64,000 nt of DNA from REEB95 sp963762425. Lineage in GTDB: Bacteria; Pseudomonadota; Alphaproteobacteria; ATCC43930; CGMCC-115725. Below the pieces are notes generated by a model. That model ran no database searches and was not told where the DNA came from. It saw only the letters and a list, made by a program, of their open reading frames with translations. Location of the stretch: NCBI GenBank assembly GCA_963762425.1, contig CAVXKY010000007.1:1-64000 (forward strand). The letters run 5' to 3'. The position numbers and the translations under genes are program-made. Positions 33,987 through 42,937 of the stretch are shown here, in pieces (the stretch's first letter is position 1; the number at the start of each line of letters is the position of its first letter).

Positions 33987-34679
33987 TTGACCGAGGCCGC
34001 GCTCATCGTCGGTGCCGGCAGCGGGTTGAGCGCCGCGCTGGCGCGGCTCTTTGCCAAGGAAGGCATGCGCGTGGCGCTGGCGGCCCGCGACGCCAAGAAG
34101 CTCAATCCGCTCCTGAAGGAAACCGGCGCAAGCGGCTATGCGTGTGACGCGACCAAGCGGGAAGACGTCGACAAGCTGTTCGCTTCCTTCGCCCGGGAGA
34201 TCGGCCCGCCCGACATCGTCGTCTACAACGCCGGCTACCGCACGCGCGGCGCGATCACCGAGATCGACCCCGACGAGGTGCTGAAGACCCTGATGGCCTC
34301 GGCCTATGGCGGCTTCCTGGTGGCACAACTGGCGGCGAAGGCCATGCTGGCGCGCGGCCACGGTACCATCCTGTTCACCGGCGCTTCGGCCAGCGTCAAG
34401 GGCTATGCCCGCTCTTCGCCTTTTGCCATGGGAAAATTCGCGCTACGCGGCCTGGCGCAAAGCCTGGCGCGCGAGCTGCAGCCGCAGAACATCCACGTCG
34501 CCCATGTGGTGATCGACGGCGGCATCGGGCGGGCGAATGACCCGCGCGCAGCCGAGCGCGGTGCCGACGGCATGCTCGAGCCCGACGCCATCGCGCGGAC
34601 ATATCTCGAACTCCACCGCCAGCACCGGAGCGCCTGGGCCTGGGAGATCGCGCTCAGGCCCTGGCGCGAGAACTTTTGA
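33987..34679 (+). CDS. SDR family oxidoreductase with Tyr-to-Phe change
   Basis: The 230-residue protein begins with TTG at 33987 (MTEAALIVGAGSGLSAALA), 7 bp after the previous stop. It has a glycine-rich cofactor segment, YNAGYRTRG, and the Ser in FTGASASVKG. The usual YxxxK appears as FAMGK, so the catalytic Tyr is Phe. The short form and this change suggest altered or lost dehydrogenase activity, though some SDR subgroups carry this naturally. It is probably cotranscribed with the MucR-like gene. Confidence 0.8.
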   Translation: MTEAALIVGAGSGLSAALARLFAKEGMRVALAARDAKKLNPLLKETGASGYACDATKREDVDKLFASFAREIGPPDIVVYNAGYRTRGAITEIDPDEVLKTLMASAYGGFLVAQLAAKAMLARGHGTILFTGASASVKGYARSSPFAMGKFALRGLAQSLARELQPQNIHVAHVVIDGGIGRANDPRAAERGADGMLEPDAIARTYLELHRQHRSAWAWEIALRPWRENF

Positions 34680-34688
34680 GAAGCCGGC

Positions 34689-34949
34689 CTAGACCACTTT
34701 CTTGATCATCTTGATGACGACGAGCAGCACAACCGCGCCGATGGTGGCGCTGATGATCGCGCCTATAAGGCCCATGCCGATGAAGAGGCCGAGCGCGCCC
34801 AAGAGCCAGTTGCCGATGAAGGCGCCGATGATGCCGACGATGAGATCGCCGATGAGGCCGAAGCCGGTGCCGTCGATGAGCTTGCCGGCGAGCCAGCCGG
34901 CAATCAGGCCGACCAGCAACAGGGCAATGAGACTGCCAGGTTCCATCAT
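34689..34949 (-). CDS. GlsB/YeaQ/YmgE family membrane protein
   Basis: The 86-residue protein has repeated Gly-rich transmembrane helices (LIALLLVGLIAGWLAGKL, GLIGDLIVGIIGAFIGNWLL, GLIGAIISATIGAVVLLVV). This is the transglycosylase-associated/GlsB pattern, often stress-induced in proteobacteria. The true function is unclear despite the family name. It is convergent with the SDR gene, only 9 bp away. Confidence 0.88.
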   Translation of the reverse strand: MMEPGSLIALLLVGLIAGWLAGKLIDGTGFGLIGDLIVGIIGAFIGNWLLGALGLFIGMGLIGAIISATIGAVVLLVVIKMIKKVV

Positions 34950-35087
34950 GATGCGTTTACCCCCTCCCGAGATGTCCTTGGCCGGACGTAATACGGCATA
35001 TTCTTGCGGACCTCCGGTGCGGTTCCGGTGGTGATCAAATCCCCGGTCTTCCCCGGCGATGCGGCGGCGCGCTAGGCCGCTTCCCTC

Positions 35088-36320
35088 TCAATTCGCCAGC
35101 AGCTCTCGACCGCGCGTCTCCGGCAGCATCACCGCTGCAACGATGACGATGCCATAAGCAATTGCCGCGAAGATGCCGATCGCGGTTCCCAACGGCACGG
35201 TGGCCGACAGCATGCCCACCAGGGTCGGGAAGAATGCGCCGATGCCACGGCCGAAATTGTAGCAGAAACCCTGTCCCGCGCCGCGCACGGTAGTCGGGAA
35301 CAGCTCGGTCAACACCGGCCCCATGCCGCTGAAGATGCCCGAGGCGAAGAAGCCCAACGGGAAGCCCAGCACCAGCATCATCGAATCCGAGATGTTGGCC
35401 TGCGTGTATGCCACCACGATCAACAGCGAGCCGATGGCGAAAATGAAGAAATTCTTCCGCCGCCCGATCGCGTCGTTGAGATAGGCGCTGACGATATAGC
35501 CGAGCCATGAGCCGATGATGATGACAGCGAGATAACCGCCGGTTCCCATTATCGTGAGGTGGCGTTGGGTGCGCAGGAAGGTCGGCAGGAAGGTGGTGAT
35601 GGCGTAGTAACCGCCCTGCGCGCCGGTGGTCAGAATCGCGCCGAGGATCGTGGTCCACAGCAGATCTGCGCCGAAAATCTCCAACGTGCCGCGACGCTTG
35701 GCGGCCGGCGCCGCCGCCGCCTGCTTGAAGATCGCAGGCTCGGGCACGCGCGTGCGGATGTAGAAGATAAGCAGTGCGGGCAGTATCCCGGCGAAGAACA
35801 TCGCGCGCCACGCAATCTCCTGCGGTAAGACCTGGAAGATGATGGTGGCGAGGATCGCCGCCGCGGCCCAACCCCAGGCCCAGGCGCTCTGCACCGTGCC
35901 GACCGCCTTGCCGCGATGCTTGGCGCGGATCACCTCGCCGATCAGCACGGAGCCCGCCGCCCATTCACCGCCAAAGCCGAAACCCTGGAAGCCGCGCACG
36001 ACCAGCAGCTGTTCGAAGCTGTTGGTGAAGCCGGAGAGGAAGGTGAAGAACGCGAACCAACCGACCATGATCATCAGCAGCTTGGCGCGGCCGATTCGGT
36101 CAGCGAGCATGCCGGCGACCCAACCGCCGAACGCCGAGATGACCAGCGCGCTGGTCGCGAGCAATCCGGCCTGTGCGTTGGTAATGCCCCACAGCGCGAT
36201 CAGCGCCGGAACGACAAAGCTGTAGATCTGGACGTCGAACGCGTCGAGCGCCCAGCCGGCGAAGCAAGCCCAGAAGGTGCGCCGCTCCGACGTGCCCAAT
36301 TCGCGATACCAATCGATCAT
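35088..36320 (-). CDS. MFS transporter, AAHS-like (aromatic/organic acid:H+ symporter)
   Basis: The 410-residue protein has 12 predicted transmembrane helices. The signature GWALDAFDVQIYSFVVPAL in helix 1, DRIGRAKLL in the loop 2-3 motif and RGFQGFGFGGEWAAG in helix 4 are typical of the AAHS/SHS branch that imports aromatic or carboxylic acids. The substrate cannot be assigned. It appears to be a single-gene unit next to the recombinase island, whose left edge lies upstream of its start. Confidence 0.87.
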   Translation of the reverse strand: MIDWYRELGTSERRTFWACFAGWALDAFDVQIYSFVVPALIALWGITNAQAGLLATSALVISAFGGWVAGMLADRIGRAKLLMIMVGWFAFFTFLSGFTNSFEQLLVVRGFQGFGFGGEWAAGSVLIGEVIRAKHRGKAVGTVQSAWAWGWAAAAILATIIFQVLPQEIAWRAMFFAGILPALLIFYIRTRVPEPAIFKQAAAAPAAKRRGTLEIFGADLLWTTILGAILTTGAQGGYYAITTFLPTFLRTQRHLTIMGTGGYLAVIIIGSWLGYIVSAYLNDAIGRRKNFFIFAIGSLLIVVAYTQANISDSMMLVLGFPLGFFASGIFSGMGPVLTELFPTTVRGAGQGFCYNFGRGIGAFFPTLVGMLSATVPLGTAIGIFAAIAYGIVIVAAVMLPETRGRELLAN

Positions 36321-36516
36321 CTTGGCCCCCCTCCTTGATGACGAAATCCGGCTTATGCGTGGTTTTCAAAATGATAGGCCAAGCCCCGCCCCGGCGCCAG
36401 TGGCAAAAACCGGCGCTCCTGCACGCTTTTTGAACCAGGGCACGAAGAAATGCTGTAACGGCCCGTCTTATCGACACGCACGACGCGGACACGGCCGGCT
36501 GTCCGCTCGACCTTGT

Positions 36517-38193
36517 TCAGCGTGCTTCGATTGAATTGAGCTTTGATTGGTTGCGGGGGCTCGCAGCCGCGTTTGTTATAACTTGGCCTGGACATCGGCC
36601 GGCTTCGGCTCTGCCGCTGGCAATTTCCAGAATCGCCAGCAACTCGCCGCGTAGAATGGCTTTGACCTCGCCACGCTTGGTTCCGGGCGTCATTACGACC
36701 TCGCCAATGAGGGAGCGGATCATGGCTGCTGCCCTCCTACCGGAATCGGGGTCCTTGAGCGCTGTAGCGAGGCCTATAACGTTACGCCGGTATACCTCGG
36801 CAACATTCGGGTTCACGTCAGGTATATCCGCCGGGGCCTCACTCAAGCGGGCGTCGATTTCGGCCTTCTGCCGTTCGAGTTCAGCCATTCGGGCTTTCAT
36901 GGCTGGCTGGTAAAGGCCATCTTCAATAGCCGCCATGATTCCCTTGATGGCGCGCTCGGTCTTGCCGAGTGCCTGTCGGTCTACCCCGGATTGCGCGCGG
37001 CGCTCGTGATTGAGTCGGTTCTTTTGCTCGTGATAGGCGCGTACCGCTTCTGATACGGCCTCGGGCGAAACTAGTTTATCCGTCAGCCCAACAAGTGTCC
37101 GGGCCTCTATCGAATCGCGACGAATGGTGTGGCCGTTATCGCATGTGCCGCGTCGAAAGTGGCTGATGCAGCCATAGCGGTCATTGACCACGATCCCGTA
37201 TTTCCCGTCACAACAGCCACAGGTCAGCAGTCCCGAAAGCAGGAATGCCGGCCGGCGCGCTTGATTGATCTTGGCCGCCCTCGCTGCCCGTACACCCTTG
37301 ATCGTCGGCTCAAACAGTATTGCCAATTCGGCCTGTCTGCCTTTCACCGATTGCCATAGGGAATCATCAATGATTCGAAGCTCCGGAACATCGGTCTTGA
37401 TCCATTCCGCTGCTGGATTAGGCCGGGAGACCCGCTTGCCAGTATTGGGGTCCTTGAGAAACCGCTGTCGGTTCCATACGAGACGACCGATATAGAGCTC
37501 ATTATTGATGATGCCATTACCGCGGCAGGCATGGCCCCGGATAGTGCCCTGGGACCATGGCCGCCCGCCAGGTCCGGGAATGCCCTCGCGGTTCAAATCG
37601 ATGGCAATCGCCCGCGGGCTCTTACCGGCCGCGAATTCCTGGTAAATCCGTTGTACAGCCGCGGCTTCAGTTGGCTCGATTGCCCGCTCGCCATAAACCG
37701 GCTCACCCCTGGCATCGAGTTTTGCTAGGACCCGGTAGCCGTAACAGAGGCCGCCGCCGGCCTTCCCCTGCTCTACCCTGCCGCGAAGGCCCCGGCGGGT
37801 CTTGTCCGCCAGGTCCTTGAGGAAAAGGGCGTTCATGGTGCCCTTAAGGCCCACATGAAGATGTGTAATCTCGCCCTCAGACAGCGTGACGATCTTGATG
37901 CCGGCGAAGGTCAGGCGCTTAAAGAGCCCGGCCACGTCTTCCTGGTCGCGGCTGATACGGTCGAGCGCTTCGGCCAGCACTATGTCGAAATTACCGCGCA
38001 AGGCATCGGCATGAAGGGCCTGAATACCCGGCCGAATAAGGCTCGCCCCGGAAACCGCCCGGTCGCTGTAGCTCTTGATGATGTGCCAGCCCTGTTTCTC
38101 GGCATAGAGGCGGCAGAGGCGCAGCTGGTCCTCGATTGAGGCGTCCCGCTGGTTGTCAGAGGAATAGCGGGCGTAAAGTGCAACGCGGTTCAT
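36517..38193 (-). CDS. Large serine recombinase
   Basis: The 558-residue protein has the resolvase catalytic domain at the N-terminus (ALYARYSSDNQ with the nucleophile Ser, then EALDRISRDQEDVAG), the recombinase domain (about 150-260), a zinc beta-ribbon (LTCGCCDGKYG, then CISHFRRGTCDN), and a coiled-coil region (about 410-450). Such proteins integrate and excise islands or phages. It marks the left part of a lower-GC accessory region. The attachment site was not identified; no tRNA adjoins it. Confidence 0.92.
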   Translation of the reverse strand: MNRVALYARYSSDNQRDASIEDQLRLCRLYAEKQGWHIIKSYSDRAVSGASLIRPGIQALHADALRGNFDIVLAEALDRISRDQEDVAGLFKRLTFAGIKIVTLSEGEITHLHVGLKGTMNALFLKDLADKTRRGLRGRVEQGKAGGGLCYGYRVLAKLDARGEPVYGERAIEPTEAAAVQRIYQEFAAGKSPRAIAIDLNREGIPGPGGRPWSQGTIRGHACRGNGIINNELYIGRLVWNRQRFLKDPNTGKRVSRPNPAAEWIKTDVPELRIIDDSLWQSVKGRQAELAILFEPTIKGVRAARAAKINQARRPAFLLSGLLTCGCCDGKYGIVVNDRYGCISHFRRGTCDNGHTIRRDSIEARTLVGLTDKLVSPEAVSEAVRAYHEQKNRLNHERRAQSGVDRQALGKTERAIKGIMAAIEDGLYQPAMKARMAELERQKAEIDARLSEAPADIPDVNPNVAEVYRRNVIGLATALKDPDSGRRAAAMIRSLIGEVVMTPGTKRGEVKAILRGELLAILEIASGRAEAGRCPGQVITNAAASPRNQSKLNSIEAR

Positions 38194-38231
38194 GGATCGA
38201 GCCTCCCGACAAAAAGACGGTAGCCCTCGGC

Positions 38232-38417
38232 TTACCGATTTACAATGGGCGAAGGTTTCGGCATAGGCTTATTTTCGTACTCCGGCGTAAGCGTCTTGAA
38301 CTGTTCGCGCGCAATCATTCGGCCGAGTTCTCGTGCAATCTCCAAGATGCGCGGATCGAGCGGCTTGGCTGTACCTTCGCCGCTGTCGCTCTGCTGCATC
38401 CGGCAATTGCCTGGCAA
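38232..38417 (-). CDS. Small conserved-type protein upstream of the recombinase
   Basis: The 61-residue protein contains LDPRILEIARELGRMIAREQ, a helix I associate with small genes placed directly before serine recombinases. It lies 38 bp before the recombinase start on the same strand. It might act as a recombination accessory factor, but this is inference from position. An internal ATG at residue 7 (MQQSDSGEG) is an alternative start. Confidence 0.65.
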   Translation of the reverse strand: MPGNCRMQQSDSGEGTAKPLDPRILEIARELGRMIAREQFKTLTPEYENKPMPKPSPIVNR

Positions 38418-38550
38418 TTGAAATCGGCCCGTCGTCCGCCACCGTAAATCCTCATGCGAGCACTCGGCTCTGTCACCAGGATGCCTTTGCGGATCAAGCG
38501 GACTCCATCTGAACTAAACAAAACAAACAGGTTCTTGTTTTGGGATATAA

Positions 38551-39297
38551 CTAATTCTTCAGGCGGGGAACCAAATTCGCCAAAACTTTCCGAATTGATT
38601 CAGCGCTTAGCCCGCGATTATGTGGGAATTCACCGGTAAATAATTCCTGCACGCGAATTTGGACCAACGGAATATTCTCTTTTTGCAATTTACTATTGGG
38701 TAGCTGCCCCTCGTCCAAAAGCGTCCGGACGGCCTTTTCGATGGCTTGCTGCGATGATGACGGACCGCGCTTCGAGCGCGCCTCTTTAGTTGGCGCTTTC
38801 TTCGTCAATTCGGCATCCATTTCCCGCGCCAATCCAGATTCGAATACCAAAACGGACGCGAATTCGAGACCTGCGCCCCGGATATTCGAATTCTCCCAAT
38901 TCACGAATTTAGGCTCGAATAAATCCCTGGGTATTTTGACCCGGGAATCGGCCGGATTCCGAGGAATTGTATATCCATAAGCCACGAATTTCCCCGCCCC
39001 CAGGGACTGCAATAGGCGATTTTGCATTTCCAAGCGTATTTCTGACGGTATGGCCAGGATTTCGATCACCCGTTGAACATTCTTCGCAATTGCTATGACA
39101 GGATCACCAGCGCTGCCCGACATGATTTCGTCTGGGGCAGACGTGCGATCCTTGCCAGACAGCTTAGGCGGAGGATTGTAATATTCGTCGTATTCCACCC
39201 GCAGTTCTTCAGACGCAAACGAATAGTCGGCGTCGGCAAGTGGGATACCATTTGCCCAAATATCGCGTTGCGGTGTTATTAGACCATCGGGGCACAT
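38551..39297 (-). CDS. Uncharacterised island protein, 248 residues
   Basis: I do not recognise a family. The protein begins MCPDGLITPQRDIWANG. A middle region contains AIAKNVQRVIEILAIPSEIR and KIPRDLFEPKFVNWENS. The C-terminal part (SSSQQAIEKAVRTLLDEGQ, then GLSAESIRKVLANLVPRLK) is helical and could be a DNA-binding or winged-helix-like segment. It is mostly soluble. Base composition is clearly AT-richer than the chromosome, consistent with import with the recombinase. Confidence 0.65.
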   Translation of the reverse strand: MCPDGLITPQRDIWANGIPLADADYSFASEELRVEYDEYYNPPPKLSGKDRTSAPDEIMSGSAGDPVIAIAKNVQRVIEILAIPSEIRLEMQNRLLQSLGAGKFVAYGYTIPRNPADSRVKIPRDLFEPKFVNWENSNIRGAGLEFASVLVFESGLAREMDAELTKKAPTKEARSKRGPSSSQQAIEKAVRTLLDEGQLPNSKLQKENIPLVQIRVQELFTGEFPHNRGLSAESIRKVLANLVPRLKN

Positions 39298-39368
39298 GGT
39301 CTAAATGTCTTGGAATTACCGTGTCCGCGTCAAGTGTCGGTACACATTACAACTTCGGTCAGGCGAAA

Positions 39369-39527
39369 TCAGGGCAATCGCACTTGCCTCAAGGCGAACA
39401 GAATCAAACCAACACCGAAGATCGACATGGCGCCCCGAAATCCAGCCACGACAAAAAGCCCCAACATGGCGGCTGGGAAAAACGCGATGCGCCAGATGCG
39501 ATAAACGATGGAATCAAAGGTTCTCAT
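39369..39527 (-). CDS. Small membrane peptide, 52 residues
   Basis: Reading the minus strand from the ATG at 39527 gives MRTFDSIVYRIWRIAFF, then LGLFVVAGFRGAMSIFG and LILFALRQVRLP before a TGA. A ggag ribosome site lies 7 bp before the ATG. Two hydrophobic segments with flanking Arg residues suggest a membrane peptide. No family is recognised; it lies between two island genes on the same strand. Confidence 0.5.
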   Translation of the reverse strand: MRTFDSIVYRIWRIAFFPAAMLGLFVVAGFRGAMSIFGVGLILFALRQVRLP

Positions 39528-39635
39528 TTCAATGCTCCGATTTTGTCACGTCAAAAAACACTATACCCGATTTTACCACCGAGATTTTCGTCGTCTGCTT
39601 ATTTGTAGTTTCGAATTTTAGCCTCATTTTTTGCA

Positions 39636-40466
39636 TCATAGCATTCTGGCTATTCGCTTACGCCCCCGTTTTATTGGCCTCTCGGTTTTTAGCTCCTCTT
39701 TCCTGGTCATCAGGATTGACAAATCCGCCGGGTTCATCGGGCTACCTACTATGAATTCCGGCTTTCGGGATGAATTCACGTCCTTTTCGTATTTCGCGAG
39801 GGATTGCCTGGTGATGCCGTATGCGATTTTGAAATGTTCTGGGAATTCGGTCCTATCGGAATGAATCGCCCCTGCATTCTTGAGATTTTGCCGGCCAAGC
39901 GGCAATTGGAGGCAGCGGAATACCAGGCTGCTGTAGGTTTCAACCAGTTCGTGTTTCCGCTTGGTTTTGAAGGGAATGCCGTGCCGCCAGGCCTCGTCCA
40001 TCGCCATCGCCAGGACCATTTGAAAGGCATTGCGGATGGCCTGATTGGAATTCAGGATTTCGAGCTTGGGAGCCAGTAATTCCACGGCCCTGTCCAGGAT
40101 GGCGGCCCGGAATTCGAGATAGGGCTTCGCACCCTCGGGCTTGCTCATGCCGATTCGCATGGCCAATTGGGTTACGCCTAGGGTGGGGACGTTCATGGTG
40201 CTGGCGATCACCTCGTCCACCAGCTGGTAAATGATCGCCCGAGGAGGGGTATTCTTCCAGGTTACGGGATCCATCGTCCTGTTGAAATTCCGGGTCATTT
40301 CCTGGAAGGTCACGCGCACCAGGGCATATTCGAAGGCCCGCTTGCTCGGGAATCTGCGATAAAAGCTATCGGTCGTGCCGCGCGCGTTCCGGCAGATCAT
40401 CGCGACCGAGACTTTCTCGAAATCCTCCCATGCGAGCCGGCGGGTTGCCGAATTGAAGTAATTCAT
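39636..40466 (-). CDS. TetR-like regulator with basic C-terminal extension
   Basis: The 276-residue protein starts MNYFNSATRRLAWEDFEKV. The segment VAMICRNARGTTDSFYRRF followed by SKRAFEYAL matches a TetR recognition helix region. A ligand-domain-like helical part follows to about residue 225, then an extension ending RPIKRGRKRIARML, rich in Lys/Arg. The start was placed at 40466 because the longer frame upstream is low-complexity. It is in the AT-rich island and may regulate island genes. Confidence 0.65.
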   Translation of the reverse strand: MNYFNSATRRLAWEDFEKVSVAMICRNARGTTDSFYRRFPSKRAFEYALVRVTFQEMTRNFNRTMDPVTWKNTPPRAIIYQLVDEVIASTMNVPTLGVTQLAMRIGMSKPEGAKPYLEFRAAILDRAVELLAPKLEILNSNQAIRNAFQMVLAMAMDEAWRHGIPFKTKRKHELVETYSSLVFRCLQLPLGRQNLKNAGAIHSDRTEFPEHFKIAYGITRQSLAKYEKDVNSSRKPEFIVGSPMNPADLSILMTRKEELKTERPIKRGRKRIARML

Positions 40467-40741
40467 TGTTCTACCGTGCCGACCGCCACGGCCGGTCGCA
40501 CGCAATTCCCGGTGCCGCTTTCTCCGCCAAGCCCGCACGCCGGGATTCCGCCTCTCTTCCTCGCGGCGAACTTCCAACTTTGTCCTCTTTTTTCTCTTCA
40601 ACCCACCCTCCGCTGGAATGACCCAGGGAAAACCACCCTTTTTAGCCCCTAAAACCCAGAATCTCAATTCTGGTTTTGGACGACCGAAAACGAGCATTTT
40701 TGGACCGGATTTCGGGAGGGATTTGAGAATTTATATAAAAA

Positions 40742-41464
40742 TTATTTCTTGATACGAAAACCCGAATCGAAACCTAGTTCGCGCCGCGCTTTCTCGCTCG
40801 ACACCGCGCCGTCGTCTTCCGCAACGTTGTAGACACCGGGCTTGCCTTTGGTGAGCGTGAGCAGCGCCGCCTGCGCCGCGGCGTCCACAAAGAGCGCGGG
40901 CTTCGCGCGCGCTTCCTTTTCGAACCAGGTGCCCGGCCCGTACAAATATCCGTAACGCAGCACGATCCCTTCCGGCATCGTGAGCGTTGCCTGTTCGAGC
41001 GCGGCGACGCCTTCTACCGCACGCTTGCGCGCGCCGGTAGCGGCCAGATCGAGCGAATCGGATTCAAGGTGGGCGCCTTGTCCTGGTGCGTAGACGAAGG
41101 CGACGCTTTGCGCGATCAACCGCTTCACGCCGGCTTCCTTGGCCGCAGCCACCAGATTGCGGGTGCCATCGATGCGCAGGCGCGCATTGCGTTCGAGGCC
41201 AGCCTCGTAGCCGGGCGTGCCCGGAGCGCTGGGCAAATCGGTCAACTGGTGGATCACAACCTGCGGTGCCGCGGCCGCGACCGCGCGAAAGAGCGCAGGC
41301 GCGTCGAACACATCAACCACCAATGGTTCGGCGCCAAGCACACGCAAAGCGGCCACTTTCGCCGGCGCGCGCGTAATTCCTACAACCGAATGGCCGGCTT
41401 TGCGCAACAGCGGCACCAGCAGCCGGCCGATTACGCCGCTAGCTCCAGCCAGAAATATTTTCAT
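40742..41464 (-). CDS. NAD(P)-dependent epimerase/dehydratase-like (extended SDR) protein
   Basis: The 240-residue protein starts MKIFLAGASGVIGRLL, the GxxGxxG cofactor motif of extended SDRs, and has IDGTRNLVAAAKEAGVKRLI, QSVAFVY and RYGYLYGPGTWF. Length is short for sugar epimerases and closer to NmrA/atypical SDR regulators. The substrate is unknown. A start two codons earlier (41470) is possible. It lies 31 bp after the parvulin gene on the same strand and could be the last gene of the nar transcript. Confidence 0.82.
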   Translation of the reverse strand: MKIFLAGASGVIGRLLVPLLRKAGHSVVGITRAPAKVAALRVLGAEPLVVDVFDAPALFRAVAAAAPQVVIHQLTDLPSAPGTPGYEAGLERNARLRIDGTRNLVAAAKEAGVKRLIAQSVAFVYAPGQGAHLESDSLDLAATGARKRAVEGVAALEQATLTMPEGIVLRYGYLYGPGTWFEKEARAKPALFVDAAAQAALLTLTKGKPGVYNVAEDDGAVSSEKARRELGFDSGFRIKK

Positions 41465-41495
41465 CGGCATTCCAAGATGAATCAACCGTCTCGGC

Positions 41496-42227
41496 TTATT
41501 GCACGAGCGGCGTGGACGCGGGGTCGAGATCGACGCCCCGAATATCGGCTTGACCCGCCAGCAAGCGCACATACTGTCGCAGCGCCGTTTCCTGAACGCG
41601 CGCCGTCAAGGCATCGGAAATGCGCAGACGCACCGCTTCGAAGGGCAGGATTTTACCTTCCGCGCGGCGGTCAACCGAAACGATGTGGAAGCCGTAACGC
41701 GTCTTGACCAGCCGCGGCAGGATGCCGATCCAGCCATCCGCGAACAGCGCCTGCTCGAATTCCGGCACCGTGTCGCCGCGGCCGATCTGGCCGAGATTGC
41801 CGCCATGCTGCCCTGAAGGGCAGTTAGAAAGCGTGCGGGCGGATTCCTCGAACGTCTTTGGGTTCGCTGCCACCTGCGCCAGGGTCTGTTCCGCCTTGGC
41901 GCGCACCAGGTCGAGCGGGCTGCCGGGCGTGATCTGGAACAGGATGTGCCGAGCGAAAACCAGGTCGCCGCTGCGGAAAGAGTTGCGGTGCGCGTCGTAA
42001 TAACGGCGGCACTCCTCTTCAGTGGCCGAGGGGATGGCGACCTCGCGCTCGAGCGCCCGCTCGATCGCGCGCGAGACATCCTCGTCTTCGCTGGAGGATG
42101 CGAGCAGGCCCAACGCCGCGGCACGCTGGCGCAGCAATTCGCGCACCGCCGCGACCGCGGGCGAAGGCAAGCCGGCGGGATCGACCGCGACGCCGTTGAC
42201 GGAGATGCCGTCCGGAGGGCTGTCCAT
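41496..42227 (-). CDS. Peptidyl-prolyl isomerase (parvulin type) of the nar operon
   Basis: The 243-residue protein has an N-terminal helical chaperone-like part and a C-terminal rotamase domain: VFARHILFQITPGSPL, NCPSGQHGGNLGQIGRGD, VPEFEQALFA and TRYGFHIVSVDRR are classical PpiC/NifM-type motifs. There is no signal peptide, so it acts in the cytoplasm, probably on NarG/H folding. It begins 5 bp after narI, and the same order narGHJI-ppi is seen in other alpha- and betaproteobacteria. Confidence 0.87.
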   Translation of the reverse strand: MDSPPDGISVNGVAVDPAGLPSPAVAAVRELLRQRAAALGLLASSSEDEDVSRAIERALEREVAIPSATEEECRRYYDAHRNSFRSGDLVFARHILFQITPGSPLDLVRAKAEQTLAQVAANPKTFEESARTLSNCPSGQHGGNLGQIGRGDTVPEFEQALFADGWIGILPRLVKTRYGFHIVSVDRRAEGKILPFEAVRLRISDALTARVQETALRQYVRLLAGQADIRGVDLDPASTPLVQ

Positions 42228-42232
42228 GATTG

Positions 42233-42937
42233 CTACGGGCCAGACCGTCGCGTGCGCACGATCTGATGCGGGCGGAAGAGATAGGAAAGTGCGCCGGCGC
42301 CGCTCCAGATATGGACCATGCGCGTGAAGGGCGACACCAAGAAGATGGTGAAACCGAGGAATATGTGCAGCCGGTAGATCAGCGGCGTGCCGGCGAGCAG
42401 ATCGGCCACGCCCCCTTGGAAGGTGACGATGCCTTTCACATAGGCCGTGATCGTTTCGAACATCGCGCCGTCCATATGCTGCGCCGACAGCGGCACCGTC
42501 AGCAATCCCAACGCCAGTTGCAGCCAAAGCATGAGGATGATGGCGATATCCCATTTGCGGCTGTTGTGGCGGATGCGCGAGTCGGCCAAGCGCCGGTGGA
42601 TCAGGATCGACAGGCCCACGATCGCGATCGCTCCGGCGATTCCGCCCACCGTCATGGCAAGAAGTTGGTGCTGCGCCGGATCGAGCGCCCAGCTAACGGC
42701 CCAGTCCGGCGCTAGGAATCCGATGAAATGGCCGGCAACCACGACCAGGACGCCATAGTGAAAGAGGTTGGAACCGATGCGCAGCTGCCCCTTGCGCAGC
42801 AGCTGCGAGGAATCGCTTTTCCAGGTAAAGGGCTCGCGGTCGAAACGGATGAGGCAGCCCAGCAGTAGAACGGTCAGGGCGAGATACGGATAGACGCCGA
42901 ACAAGAACTCATTGAGATAGGTGGCAAAGTCCATCAC
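42233..42937 (-). CDS. narI: Respiratory nitrate reductase gamma subunit (cytochrome b)
   Basis: NarI oxidises quinol and passes electrons through two b haems to NarH. The 234-residue protein has five transmembrane helices; the haem-ligand histidines are visible in FHYGVLVVVAGHFIGF and RLHIFLGFTIFL, with VHIWS in the last helix. Length matches the family. The start overlaps the narJ stop. Confidence 0.95.
   Translation of the reverse strand: MMDFATYLNEFLFGVYPYLALTVLLLGCLIRFDREPFTWKSDSSQLLRKGQLRIGSNLFHYGVLVVVAGHFIGFLAPDWAVSWALDPAQHQLLAMTVGGIAGAIAIVGLSILIHRRLADSRIRHNSRKWDIAIILMLWLQLALGLLTVPLSAQHMDGAMFETITAYVKGIVTFQGGVADLLAGTPLIYRLHIFLGFTIFLVSPFTRMVHIWSGAGALSYLFRPHQIVRTRRSGP

Noticed and set aside
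36321..36516. tRNA attachment site for the serine recombinase
   Set aside because: No tRNA-like cloverleaf was found between the MFS gene and the recombinase, and no repeat of this stretch was seen at the other island edge.
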